Origin: JBNKVT01 sp050299335 | Lineage (GTDB): Bacteria > Pseudomonadota > Alphaproteobacteria > Rhodobacterales > Rhodobacteraceae | Direction of reading: 5' to 3' | Assembly (NCBI GenBank): GCA_050299335.1 | Contig: JBNKVT010000034.1 | Location: 62,001 to 126,000, forward strand | Length of the DNA: 64,000 bases | Part shown: positions 7,614-16,392 of the stretch, one piece after another | Layout of the letters: every line of letters begins with the position of its first letter | Numbering within the stretch: position 1 is the first letter of the stretch | Made by a program: the position numbers and the translations under genes | The notes under the pieces: model-generated | The model's input: the letters and a program-made list of their open reading frames with translations, nothing else | What the model was told of the DNA's origin: nothing | The model's database searches: none

Positions 7614-9235
7614 TGAAAACTGCCGGTCACCTTCTTGTCGATTGCCTCAAGACGCAAGGCGTCGACCGCGTGTTCTGCGTACCGGGCGAGTCCTATCTCG
7701 ACGTGCTGGACGGGCTCTATGGCTCGGGGATCGACATTGTGAATGCCCGCCACGAGGGCGGGGCTGCGATGATGGCCGAGGCGGATGGCAAGCTGACCGG
7801 CCGGCCCGGCGTGGCGATGGTGACGCGGGGGCCGGGGGCGACGAATGCGGCGTCGGGGGTGCATGTGGCCGCTCAGGATTCGACGCCGATGGTGCTGTTC
7901 GTCGGCCAGATCGGGCGCGACATGCGCGGGCGCGAGGCGTTTCAGGAGGTCGATTACCGGGCGCTGTTCGGCGGCATGGCGAAATGGGTCGAGGAAATCG
8001 ACCGGCCCGAGCGGGTGCCGGAGATCCTCTCCCATGCCTGGCACATTGCCATGAGCGGACGGCCCGGCCCGGTGGTGATTGCCCTGCCCGAGGACATGTT
8101 GCGGGAGGAGGTCTCGGCGCAGGCGGGGCCTCGGGTCGAGGTAGCAGAGCCGGCGCCATCGCCCGAAGCTGTCGAGCGGTTCGGCGACATGCTGGCGGCG
8201 GCGAAACGGCCCCTGCTGGTACTGGGCGGGACGCGCTGGGACGAAGCGGCCTTCCGCGAGGTAAGGGCTTTCGCGGAAGCCGCGCATCTGCCTGTGTCCT
8301 GCACGTTCCGGCGGCAGACGCTGTTCCCGCAGGTGCATCCCAATTATGCCGGGGATATCGGCCTGTCGGCCAATCCCAGGCTGGTCGAGGCGTTCAGGGA
8401 CTCCGACCTCGTGATCCTCGTCGGAGGCCGGTTCTCGGAGAGCCCCTCGCAGGGGTTCAGCCTGCTGGGTATTCCGCAGCCGGGGGTGACGCTGGTGCAT
8501 GTGCATCCCGGTGCAGAGGAGTTGGGGCGGATCTATGCGCCAGACCTCGCTATCAACGCCACGCCGGGGCAGTTCCTCAAGGCCGTGCGCGGGCTGGAGC
8601 GCGGGCCGGATGCGCGGGTGGCGAGACTGCATGCCGATTATCTAGACTGGAGCGGGGAGCCCCCAGCGGGAGTTGGTGCGGTGACGATGAGCGCGGTGAT
8701 GGCGCATCTGCGCGACGTGCTGCCCGCGGACGCGATCCTGACCAACGGGGCGGGGAATTACGCCATCTGGCTGCACCGGTTCTGGCGCTATACCCAAGGG
8801 GCGCAGATGTCGCCGACCTCTGGGTCGATGGGCTACGGGATGCCGGCTGCGGTGGCGGCGGCGCTGAGATGCCCCGACCGCGAAGTGGTCTGCCTCGCCG
8901 GGGACGGCTGTTTCCAGATGACCGCGATGGAATTCGGACTGGCCGCCGAGCGGGGGCTGCCGATCCGGGTGCTGGTCTGCGACAACGCGCTTTACGGCAC
9001 CATCCGCATGCATCAGGAACGGGAATATCCGGGGCGGATCTCGGGGACCGAGTTGAAGAACCCGGATTTCGCCGCCTGGGCACGGAGTTACGGGGCCTTT
9101 GGCGAGACGGTGGAACGGGATGCGGACTTCGCCGGCGTACTGGCTGCGGCACGTGCAGCCGAGGGTCCGGCGCTGATCCACCTGAAACTCGACCCGCGAG
9201 ATATAGCGCCGGGGCGGGTCATCGCGGAGGTGTAG
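7613..9235 (+). CDS. Thiamine-diphosphate enzyme, acetolactate-synthase-like
   Basis: A 540-residue member of the ThDP-dependent decarboxylase/acetolactate synthase superfamily with its three domains. The N-terminal Pyr domain has the cofactor-activating glutamate in CVPGESYLD (Glu26). The central domain contains LLVLGGTRWDE. The C-terminal PP domain has the Mg-ThDP motif GDGCFQMTAMEFGLA ending in CDN about 30 residues on. The start shares the base A of the gcdH stop (TGATG). It does not look like the biosynthetic IlvB: it is shorter and stands without a regulatory subunit. The reaction is unknown. Coupling to gcdH suggests a 2-oxo acid decarboxylation or carboligation step connected to glutarate or lysine catabolism, which is inference. 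Confidence 0.85.
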   Translation: MKTAGHLLVDCLKTQGVDRVFCVPGESYLDVLDGLYGSGIDIVNARHEGGAAMMAEADGKLTGRPGVAMVTRGPGATNAASGVHVAAQDSTPMVLFVGQIGRDMRGREAFQEVDYRALFGGMAKWVEEIDRPERVPEILSHAWHIAMSGRPGPVVIALPEDMLREEVSAQAGPRVEVAEPAPSPEAVERFGDMLAAAKRPLLVLGGTRWDEAAFREVRAFAEAAHLPVSCTFRRQTLFPQVHPNYAGDIGLSANPRLVEAFRDSDLVILVGGRFSESPSQGFSLLGIPQPGVTLVHVHPGAEELGRIYAPDLAINATPGQFLKAVRGLERGPDARVARLHADYLDWSGEPPAGVGAVTMSAVMAHLRDVLPADAILTNGAGNYAIWLHRFWRYTQGAQMSPTSGSMGYGMPAAVAAALRCPDREVVCLAGDGCFQMTAMEFGLAAERGLPIRVLVCDNALYGTIRMHQEREYPGRISGTELKNPDFAAWARSYGAFGETVERDADFAGVLAAARAAEGPALIHLKLDPRDIAPGRVIAEV

Positions 9236-9239
9236 AGCG

Positions 9240-9689
9240 ATGTTTTATCCGGACCTGACTGAATTCAGAGCGAAACATGCGAACAACGGTCCGGTCCTTG
9301 CGGTTGGCTGGCTGGATACAGGCCATCCGTTTCCAACAGCCAGGCCTGAAGAAGACCTGCTCGACGCGCTTTGGGCCTTTACCACGGTCGCAATCCTGCC
9401 GATTCGCGGTTTTCATCCCTGCCCCTTTTGCCCTCTCGATCGGGAACAGCCTATTCCGCCGAAGGCAAACCAGATGGTACGCCATGGCGAAACCCGGATG
9501 CTGGGCTCTGCCGAGATTGTCGTATTCGGAGCCGATGGGACGGTCTTCTCCGCCCCGAACCTGATCTATCATTACGTTGCGGTAGAACATTACCAGCCGC
9601 CGGCAGCCTTCATCGACGCTGCCCTGAATGGGCCGCGACCACCTGACCCCGTCTACATGGCGATGGCCGAACCTTTCCGGCTGTTCTGA
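9240..9689 (+). CDS. Hypothetical protein, 149 residues
   Basis: Starts at an ATG four bases after the preceding stop with GGAGGTG just upstream, so it probably belongs to the gcdH operon. The protein is soluble, with no signal peptide or membrane segment. Readable features are an N-terminal VGWLDTGHPFPTARP stretch, a central RGFHPCPFCPLDRE with a CxxC that could bind metal or be redox active, and an aromatic C-terminal half (NLIYHYVAVEHYQPP). I do not recognise a family with certainty. The pattern resembles small proteins annotated only as domains of unknown function in actinobacteria and proteobacteria. Confidence 0.7.
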   Translation: MFYPDLTEFRAKHANNGPVLAVGWLDTGHPFPTARPEEDLLDALWAFTTVAILPIRGFHPCPFCPLDREQPIPPKANQMVRHGETRMLGSAEIVVFGADGTVFSAPNLIYHYVAVEHYQPPAAFIDAALNGPRPPDPVYMAMAEPFRLF

Positions 9690-9854
9690 TACGATCATCC
9701 AGCGCCCGAATGCCCGGCCTCAAAGGAATGGCGGCGCGCTTTCGCGCACCGCTTGGTAGTCGGTCAGGTAAGGCCGAAAGACAGCGACAACGTGTTCAGA
9801 TCTTACTCGAAACGCAATAACCTCACCGACCCGGGTGTCAGCGGGGAAGGCCTC

Positions 9855-10196
9855 TCAGAGCTGCTCCACTTCGGCGCTGTCCGGATCGAAGGCCAGATAG
9901 CCCGCGATCGCCGAGACCGCCGCAATCGGGGTCTCGTAGGACCAGACGGCGTTCCGCACCGTGCCGCTCTTGGCGACGATATCGAAATAGGTGGCCTCGC
10001 CCTTTTTCGGGCAGGTGGTGCGGTGGTCGGACGGGTCGAGAAACACCGTCTCGATATCCTCGCGCGGAAAATAGATCACCGGCGGATACCCGGTCTCGGA
10101 AAGCCGCAGCGCCGCCGTGCTCTCGCCGATGATGGCGCCCTTGGCGCGAACGACCCAGGTACCTTCGGCTTCGGTGATTGTGATATCAGCGCTCAT
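9855..10196 (-). CDS. DUF427 domain protein
   Basis: A 113-residue protein starting MSADITITEAEGTWVVRAKG; a longer frame upstream adds non-conserved sequence, and an AGGGGGG ribosome binding site precedes the chosen ATG. The motifs YFPREDIETVFLDPSDHRTTCPKKGEATYF and WSYETPIAAVSAIAGYLAFDPD are those of DUF427, a small beta-rich cytoplasmic family of unknown biochemical role. It lies 76 bases from the aminopeptidase P stop, on the same strand and downstream of it. Confidence 0.88.
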   Translation of the reverse strand: MSADITITEAEGTWVVRAKGAIIGESTAALRLSETGYPPVIYFPREDIETVFLDPSDHRTTCPKKGEATYFDIVAKSGTVRNAVWSYETPIAAVSAIAGYLAFDPDSAEVEQL

Positions 10197-10272
10197 ATGC
10201 GTCCCCCCTCGCGATCTGTCTCTACTATAGGACGGTAACGGGAGGATGTCACAAGAGGAGATTGGCGTCACG

Positions 10273-12075
10273 TCAGATCGGGGCACAGACCGTTTCCAGC
10301 CAGTCGCGCGTTCCCGGCGCGACCAGAGGGGCAACCTCCCTCAGCACCCGCGCATGATAGGCGTTCAGCCAGTCACGCTCGTCGCCGGTCAGAAGGCCGG
10401 GATCGATCAGGCGCCGGTCGATGGGAGCCAGGGTTAGGGTCTTAAAGCCCAGCATTTCGCGGTCGCCGCCATCGGGGATCGCTGGCGCGGTGACGACGAC
10501 CAGGTTCTCGATGCGGATGCCAAAGGCCCCCTCGCGGTAATAGCCGGGCTCGTTGGACACGATCATCCCCGGTTCCAGCGCCACATGGGAGCGGCGCGAG
10601 ATGCTCTGCGGCCCTTCATGGACGCAGAGATGCACTCCGACGCCGTGACCGGTACCGTGATCGTAGTCAAAGCCCTGCCGCCAAAGCGCGCTGCGGGCCA
10701 GCGCGTCGAGGTCGCGCCCGGCGAGACCGGCAGGCCAGCGGGCCAGTGACAGCTGGATCATGCCCTTGAGGACCAGGGTAAAAGGCCGGATGGCCTCGGT
10801 GGGCGGCGGTCCGATGGCGATGGTGCGGGTGATGTCGGTGGTGCCGTCCTCGTATTGGCCACCGCTGTCGACCAGAAGCAACTCGCCAGGCGTCACACGC
10901 CGGTTGGTGGCCTCCGTGACCCGGTAATGGACGACGGCCCCGTCGGGCCCCGCACCGGAAATGGTATCGAAGGAGATATCCAGAAGCGCGTTTGTGGCCC
11001 GGCGGTACCCCTCCAATTCGCGGACCGCATCGATTTCGGTGAGATTGCCCCCCGGGGCTTCTGCATCGAGCCAGCGGAGGAACTCGGCCATGGCGCCCGC
11101 GTCGCGGAGATGGGCGGCGGTGGTGGCGGCGATCTCGGCCCCGGTCTTGCGGGATTTTGGAAGGATGCAAGGGTCCTGCATCCAGAGAATCTCGATCCCG
11201 GCGTCGCTCAGGATATCAGAAACAGCCGCCGGCGCCGACGCCTTGTCGAGCGCGACCGGCCCGCTCAGCCCGGCGAGATCGGCGGCTAACGCCTCGGGTG
11301 GACGTAAGGTGACGGCCTCGCCCAGATGCGCCAGAACCTCGGTTCCGAACTTCGCCGCGTCGCTATAGAGCGTCAGGCCGGCATCGTCGTAGAGGATGGC
11401 GAAGGCCAGAACCACCGGATTGCGCGGGATGTCTCCACCTCGGATATTGAGCAGCCAGGAGATCGAATCCGGCAGCGTCAGAACGCAGGCTTTTGTAGCC
11501 TCCTTCCCGAGGGCTTCGGCGATCATCTGCCGTTTTTCCGCATGGCTCCGCCCAGCGAGCGTTTCGGGATACAGCCGGGCGGGCGCGGTGGGCGGGCCGG
11601 GCTGATCGGGCCAGATGGCGTCGATGAGATTGTCGGACGGCACCAGCGTCATCGGGCGCTTGTCGGCGATCTTTTCCAGCTCAGCGACCTGCCCGCGCGT
11701 GTGCAGCCAGGGATCGTAGCCGATCCGCGCCTCGTCGCCGAGATTTTCCGCCAGCCAGTCATCGGGATCGTTCATCGGGATCTGCAGGATGTCGAACGCC
11801 TTCGGATCGCTCTGCGCCCGCGCCTGGATCGTGTAGCGGCCATCGACGAAGAGCACCGCCCTGTCCACCGTCACCACGCAGCTTCCCGCCGAGCCGGTGA
11901 ACCCGGTCAGCCAGGCCAGACGCTCGTCGCGGGGCGGGACATATTCGCCCTGATGGGCATCGGCACGCGGCACCAGCCAGGCATCGAGGCCGCGTCGGGC
12001 CATTTCGGCGCGCAGCGCCGCCAGGCGCGGGGCACCGGTTTCGGGCGAGGTGGTGGCGTCGAAGGACTGGAACAT
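10273..12075 (-). CDS. Aminopeptidase P (Xaa-Pro aminopeptidase, M24B), three-domain form
   Basis: A 600-residue cytoplasmic metallopeptidase of the long, three-domain type: two creatinase-like N-terminal domains followed by the pita-bread catalytic domain. Dimetal ligands are visible as DSGGQYEDGTTDITRT (two aspartates), HGTGHGVGVHLCVHEGP (histidine and the substrate-binding histidine), ISNEPGYY (glutamate) and IRIENLV (glutamate). It should remove N-terminal residues that precede proline, usually with manganese. A short hairpin (CCGGAG/CTCCGG, 12110-12126) lies about 40 bases upstream of the start. The downstream DUF427 gene may be co-transcribed. Confidence 0.92.
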   Translation of the reverse strand: MFQSFDATTSPETGAPRLAALRAEMARRGLDAWLVPRADAHQGEYVPPRDERLAWLTGFTGSAGSCVVTVDRAVLFVDGRYTIQARAQSDPKAFDILQIPMNDPDDWLAENLGDEARIGYDPWLHTRGQVAELEKIADKRPMTLVPSDNLIDAIWPDQPGPPTAPARLYPETLAGRSHAEKRQMIAEALGKEATKACVLTLPDSISWLLNIRGGDIPRNPVVLAFAILYDDAGLTLYSDAAKFGTEVLAHLGEAVTLRPPEALAADLAGLSGPVALDKASAPAAVSDILSDAGIEILWMQDPCILPKSRKTGAEIAATTAAHLRDAGAMAEFLRWLDAEAPGGNLTEIDAVRELEGYRRATNALLDISFDTISGAGPDGAVVHYRVTEATNRRVTPGELLLVDSGGQYEDGTTDITRTIAIGPPPTEAIRPFTLVLKGMIQLSLARWPAGLAGRDLDALARSALWRQGFDYDHGTGHGVGVHLCVHEGPQSISRRSHVALEPGMIVSNEPGYYREGAFGIRIENLVVVTAPAIPDGGDREMLGFKTLTLAPIDRRLIDPGLLTGDERDWLNAYHARVLREVAPLVAPGTRDWLETVCAPI

Positions 12076-12315
12076 CTGAGGACGGGCTCCGGCTGGGGTC
12101 AGTGGCCTGCCGGAGAAGTACTCCGGGGCCCGGGCTCATGCAATTACCGAGTGCCGGATGCAAGTGACGGCCCGAACCGCGTCAAGGATGCCCCTATGGT
12201 CGCCGGGACACAGGTTCCGCGCACTTGCGACGCGTCGGGTTCTGTACTGGCACGGTATACTGCTAAAGTGTGATCCAGACCGGGGACAATCCGGCATTTC
12301 TGGCAGGAGCGGCTT

Positions 12316-12627
12316 ATGCGCCTTTTACTTGCAATCATCTTCTTCGGACTGTCGGCCTGGATAACCTATTCCGACTGGCAGGCGACCATGTCGGTCGGCG
12401 AGGCCTTCCGCTTTTCAAGCGTCGAGGCGGTCTGGCTGGCCAATTCGCCCGAGACCCACGCCGAATATCTCCCCCAGCTCCAGGCCAGCACAATCCCGAT
12501 GCTCTGGGACCCGGTGCTCAGGATCTTCCTGACCCTGCCCGCGGCGATCGTCCTGTTCGTCCTGTCGGCCCTCTTCTGGCTGATCCGGAAGCGGAAACCG
12601 CCGCAGAAGATGAACTATATCGAGTGA
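12316..12627 (+). CDS. Small hypothetical membrane protein
   Basis: A 103-residue protein with a hydrophobic N-terminal segment (about residues 2-20, possibly an uncleaved signal) and a second membrane segment near residues 69-91 followed by a basic tail (RKRKPPQK). The middle 50 residues are polar and would lie in the periplasm. GGAGCGG just upstream gives a ribosome binding site. A TATACT-like -10 element lies at 12256-12261. No family recognised. Confidence 0.7.
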   Translation: MRLLLAIIFFGLSAWITYSDWQATMSVGEAFRFSSVEAVWLANSPETHAEYLPQLQASTIPMLWDPVLRIFLTLPAAIVLFVLSALFWLIRKRKPPQKMNYIE

Positions 12628-13027
12628 CGCCTGGCCCCCGGGGACAGACGGTGCCGGAATCGGCGGTGTGAGCGCCTTTTCGGATGCGAATGCGTGTCAG
12701 GGTTTGAAGGAACCGGCCCCGATCTCCCAGCCCAATCCAGACCCCCCGCAACCCCAATCCCGTGCCGCTCGACCTCACGGTGCGACCAGCACAGGGCCAA
12801 ATCAGCGGGATCCCGGCTTCGTGCTTACAGCGTTTCGAGAAAAGCTCGACGCATCACACCGCACTTTTCGCGTCCGGGGCACTGCCGAGCGACCGCGAAA
12901 AGTCATTCATGAATTTCTCGAAAAGCCATGAAAACGGGGACATGAAACTCGATATGCAGTGTCCCCACCCGGTCACGAGATGGGTCGGAGACGGGGGCAA
13001 GTCGATTCCGACCTTGCCAGAAATACC
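12628..13027. other. 400-base intergenic stretch with a palindromic element
   Basis: No gene is supported here. The stretch separates the small membrane protein from the 3' end of smpB on the opposite strand. It contains a family 3 palindromic element at 12832-12923. The rest is GC-rich sequence in which I see no further structure. Confidence 0.6.
12832..12923. repeat. Palindromic repeat family 3, copy A
   Basis: Outer arms GTTTCGAGAAA (12832-12842) and TTTCTCGAAA (12914-12923) enclose inner arms ACTTTTCGCG (12863-12872) and CGCGAAAAGT (12894-12903), giving a two-tier hairpin of 92 bases. The start, AGCGTTTCGAG, matches the start of the element at 29892-29987. Confidence 0.65.
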
Positions 13028-13501
13028 CTAACCGCGTTCGCGCAGCAGTCGCGCCTTCTGCCGGTTCCAGTCGCGTTTTTTCTCGGTCTCGCGCTTGTCG
13101 GCCATCTTCTTGCCCTTGGCGAGCCCGATCAGGAGTTTCGCGCGCCCCCGTTCGTTGAAGTAGAGCTTCAGGGGCACCAGCGTCATCCCCTCGCGCCCGA
13201 TGCCGTTCCACAGCCGCGACAATTCCCGCCGAGATGCCAGAAGCTTGCGGCGGCGTTTTTCCTCGTGGCTGAAGGTCTTGGCCTGTCGGTAGGGGGCGAT
13301 ATAGGAATTGACGAGAAACAGCTCGCCTTCCTCGACCGTGGCATAGCTCTCGGCGATATTCGCCTGGCCCTCGCGCAGGCTCTTCACCTCGGAGCCCTCA
13401 AGGACGATGCCGCATTCCAGCGTGTCCTCGATAAAGTAATTGTGCCGGGCCTTGCGGTTCTCGGCAATCAGCTTCGAATTGGGGTCGGATGTCTTGGCCA
13501 T
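13028..13501 (-). CDS. smpB: SsrA-binding protein SmpB
   Basis: A 157-residue protein starting MAKTSDPNSKLIAENRKARHNYFIEDTLE; a longer open frame upstream is not conserved. Core SmpB elements are GIVLEGSEVKSLREGQANI, YIAPYRQAKTF and the basic C-terminal tail KKMADKRETEKKRDWNRQKARL, which inserts into the ribosomal mRNA channel. It binds tmRNA and is needed for trans-translation, the rescue of stalled ribosomes. The ssrA RNA gene itself is not in this window. Length and motifs are complete. Confidence 0.97.
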   Translation of the reverse strand: MAKTSDPNSKLIAENRKARHNYFIEDTLECGIVLEGSEVKSLREGQANIAESYATVEEGELFLVNSYIAPYRQAKTFSHEEKRRRKLLASRRELSRLWNGIGREGMTLVPLKLYFNERGRAKLLIGLAKGKKMADKRETEKKRDWNRQKARLLRERG

Positions 13502-14117
13502 GTTAACCGGCCATGTAGCGATGCAGCCGGGCGCTGTCCAGAAGCAGCGTTTTCCGAGATGTTCGGCAGGTCCCCCGCGGCACCCCGGATCGGTGCCCCG
13601 ATCGGTGCCCCCGATCGGGGCCTGAGAGCGGGCTTCGAAATGAGGCATACGAGGTCAAAATCCGCCCAATTAACGACAAAGTGAGGTTTTACGAAACCTT
13701 AATGGCCCTGAGGTAAATCCCTGGCTTAGGGCCTGTTCAGATTCACCGGCTATCGGTGGATTCCATATCTAGTAGTAATTCTCGGTGATATCGGGAATGA
13801 GACGAGTACCGAATGATCAGTTCTTCAAGTTTGTGTGAAAAAGATGGCGGCGAATACCTATGGGTTATTCGTGCTATTTTAGATAACATCCTTCATTCAT
13901 TGGCATATTTCTTTAGAAACACCCGTCCAGGCGTGTTTCGAACTGTTCACTCTGTCACCTCCGAAAAGCAATCGAGGCCGGTTCCCTCTGCAGACTCGTG
14001 GCTTGCTGAGAACCTGCCGATTCCTTCGGCCCCGGCGACGGATCCGGGGCCTCATCGAGACGATCCCGAAACGGGAGATATCAGTACCGGGTGCCGCCGG
14101 TTGAATGGAGAAGCCGC
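13502..14117. other. 616-base divergent region between smpB and the first TadG-like gene
   Basis: Holds the smpB promoter on one side and the leader of the VWA/TadG gene on the other. GC content drops clearly between about 13640 and 13930. A 102-codon frame at 13813-14121 has no recognisable motif, no good ribosome binding site and overlaps the real start, so it is not called. Two exact tandem copies of a 12-mer lie at 13588-13611. Confidence 0.6.
13588..13611. repeat. Two tandem copies of a 12-base unit
   Basis: GATCGGTGCCCC occurs at 13588-13599 and directly again at 13600-13611, followed by a related GATCGGGG, so the region can also form CCCCGATCGG/CCGATCGGGG hairpins. It lies 87-110 bases upstream of smpB on the divergent side. 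Significance unknown. Confidence 0.6.
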
Positions 14118-15626
14118 ATGAAACTGAGTAAGCTCAAAGCCCAACTGGATCGCTTCAAGCGCGACGAGGACGGTGCGATCACCGCCTATATCGTCGCCAC
14201 CTTCCTTTTGATGGTGCTCGGCACCGGAATGGCCATCGACCTGATGCGCCACGAGGTCGCTCGCGCCGACGTGCAAAACGCGCTCGACCGCGCGGTTCTG
14301 GCCGCCGCCGCGCTGGACCAGAAAGAGGACCGCGAGGAAGTCATCCGGACCTACATGAACACCCGTAACTTCCATGAACTGGACGATCCGGAACTGATCA
14401 TCACCTCGAGCGAGGCCTCGGCCAAGCGAGCGCTGATTTCGGCCAAGGCGCGCTACAATGTGCCCACCTGGTTCATGAAAATGATCGGTATCACCGAACT
14501 GGCAGCCCCGGCCGCCTCGTCAGCGCTTCAGGGCCTGTCCGAAATCGAGATCGTACTGGTCTTCGACCATTCCGGCTCCATGGAAGGCGAACCGGCCGAC
14601 CCGGATTGGTCGATCGAGGATGGCGGTCAGACGCGGATGGAGGCCGCGCAGGATGCGGCGAAGGCCTTCATTGATGAAGTTCTCAAGGATGGCGCCGACG
14701 AGTATACGTCGATCGCCATTGTTCCCTTTCAGACAACCACGCCGATCCAGACCCTGATGAAAGACCAGTACCTGGACGGGTACCGCTGCCATCACTTCGA
14801 GGAGGACGACTACCTCATTCCGAATGTGCCGACGGATGTGAACCTCAATCCCGAGACTCGCCGGGACGAAGACAATTGCTCGACCTCGTTTGGCCGTTAT
14901 CTCATTCCGTTCACCAACGATCAGGACATGCTCGAGGATTACATCGATGACATGTGGGGCGAAGGCCACACCTCGCAGAATATAGGGATGAAATGGGCCC
15001 TGGCGATTCTGGACCCGTCGTTTCGCGACGTTATGCAGGCGATGGTTGCGGACATGAAGGAAAACGAGGGCGAGCCCGATGAAAACGGCGAGTGGGATAT
15101 CCGGCAAGGGGAATATATCTACGGGATGCCGGTCACGGAGAGCGAGGGCGGCCAGACCATCCTCGACATTTCCCGCGCCAACCAGACTCCGCGGGACTAT
15201 GGCGACCAGGACGTTCAGAAGATCATCGTTCTGATGACGGACGGTCACAACCGGCATCATTGGGACGATGGCAACGGGCACAATTACATGCACGACGAAG
15301 ATCTGTCATCCGAAGATCTGAACAACCATGCCCGGAACGTGTGCGATCAGATTCATCAGCGGGCGGGCGACAACGACATCGACATCACCGTCTATACCAT
15401 CGCGTTCAACCTGCGTGAGGACGAAACCCTGCAATGGGAGGGTTGGTTCGGCGATCCGAATGACGATTATGTCGAGTACGATCAGGCGCTGCTGCTGCTT
15501 GGCGACGATCCGGATATGGGCTGCGCTTCCGAAGGTCTTGCCCTTTCCGCAGACTCACCCGCAGCCCTTGAGGCGGAGTTCGGCAAGATCGCCGCGGAAA
15601 TATCGCGTCTCAAGCTGGTAAACTGA
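14118..15626 (+). CDS. VWA-domain TadG-like protein, paralog 1
   Basis: 502 residues from ATG 14118, with GGAG eight bases upstream. The N-terminus is pseudopilin-like: a basic stretch (LKAQLDRFKRDEDG) followed by one membrane helix, about residues 20-42, as in TadG proteins. A von Willebrand A domain begins near residue 143 with the MIDAS motif DHSGSM (Asp150, Ser152, Ser154) and continues with LMTDGHN. The large acidic part should sit in the periplasm and bind divalent metal. TadG-like proteins are minor components or anchors of Flp/Tad pili, but no tadA, tadB/C or flp gene is in the window. A very similar paralog follows 766 bases downstream. Confidence 0.82.
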   Translation: MKLSKLKAQLDRFKRDEDGAITAYIVATFLLMVLGTGMAIDLMRHEVARADVQNALDRAVLAAAALDQKEDREEVIRTYMNTRNFHELDDPELIITSSEASAKRALISAKARYNVPTWFMKMIGITELAAPAASSALQGLSEIEIVLVFDHSGSMEGEPADPDWSIEDGGQTRMEAAQDAAKAFIDEVLKDGADEYTSIAIVPFQTTTPIQTLMKDQYLDGYRCHHFEEDDYLIPNVPTDVNLNPETRRDEDNCSTSFGRYLIPFTNDQDMLEDYIDDMWGEGHTSQNIGMKWALAILDPSFRDVMQAMVADMKENEGEPDENGEWDIRQGEYIYGMPVTESEGGQTILDISRANQTPRDYGDQDVQKIIVLMTDGHNRHHWDDGNGHNYMHDEDLSSEDLNNHARNVCDQIHQRAGDNDIDITVYTIAFNLREDETLQWEGWFGDPNDDYVEYDQALLLLGDDPDMGCASEGLALSADSPAALEAEFGKIAAEISRLKLVN

Positions 15627-16392
15627 CGCAAGTTTCTGGTGTCGGGCGGGGGAGCGTTCACCGCCCCCGCCCGACATTACAGCGTTTTGCGCCCGATCGG
15701 ATGCGTGTAATCTACCCCACTGATGATGCAGCGATTGCCTGCCGACTGCATACACTTGTAGGGCAGAATTCGATTTGGCGCCGAATGCCACAGGAAATAC
15801 ATGGCAGAACCCCGACACCATGCCACCCGCCCGATCCATCGGGCAGCGCCTCACCCGGCGGAAATTCGCCGAAACTCGATCACGTCGTCTTAGGTTGGAT
15901 TGCTTGCAAAATTGGGCTCCGGCTCCCGGCGGTATAGATAAATTTTTAATCCTATTGGGTTTTTTGGAGTGTAGGCGAACAACTCAAAGCTGAGTCAGTG
16001 GCGGCATATCAGCGAATCGCGTTGCAAAAATGCGTGTTAAATGTTAGTAACCATGCTGTGGGTGGCGAGTAAATTGGTGGTATGAATCCAATGACCAAGA
16101 CTCGTCGTGTAGAGAAGAGTGTGTGTGACAAGAGATTATCGTCAGGACGCCCGGTTCCGAGCGCCCTTTTTTCGCGCCTTGTCTCAGACCTCTCAGATGC
16201 CGCCGGATCGATACTCCGAGCGGTCTTTGACGCCGTTGACCGGACGGCCTCTTTCGTCATTCCCGCACTGTTTCCATTTTATTCCGATGATGTCGTTAAG
16301 CTGCAGGTCCGGGTGAATGAACCGGGCCCCCGACGCGTTGCGTCCCATAGCCACAACCTAAATCCCGGATGCCGGATGCCAGGGGAAGATCA
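15627..16392. other. 766-base gap between the two TadG-like genes
   Basis: No gene is supported. It contains a degenerate palindromic element at 15681-15789 resembling family 1 and an AT-rich section at about 15900-16140 that is a likely promoter zone for the second VWA gene. A GC-rich stretch with short hairpins follows up to 16390. A 104-codon frame at 16082-16396 has no coding character. Confidence 0.6.
15681..15789. repeat. Degenerate palindromic element resembling family 1
   Basis: Begins AGCGTTTTGCGCCCGATCGGA and ends AATTCGATTTGGCGCCGAATGC, which parallels the ends of the family 1 copies, with an internal hairpin ATGCAG (15726-15731) and CTGCAT (15746-15751). The middle does not match the other copies, so it is either an old member or an unrelated element with similar ends. 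Confidence 0.45.

Noticed and set aside
13813..14121. 102-codon frame before the first VWA gene
   Set aside because: No ribosome binding site, no motif, and it overlaps the well-supported VWA start in another frame.
16120..16190. Possible terminator ending in TTTTTT near 16170
   Set aside because: The sequence before the T-run does not form a clean stem and there is no gene end close by.
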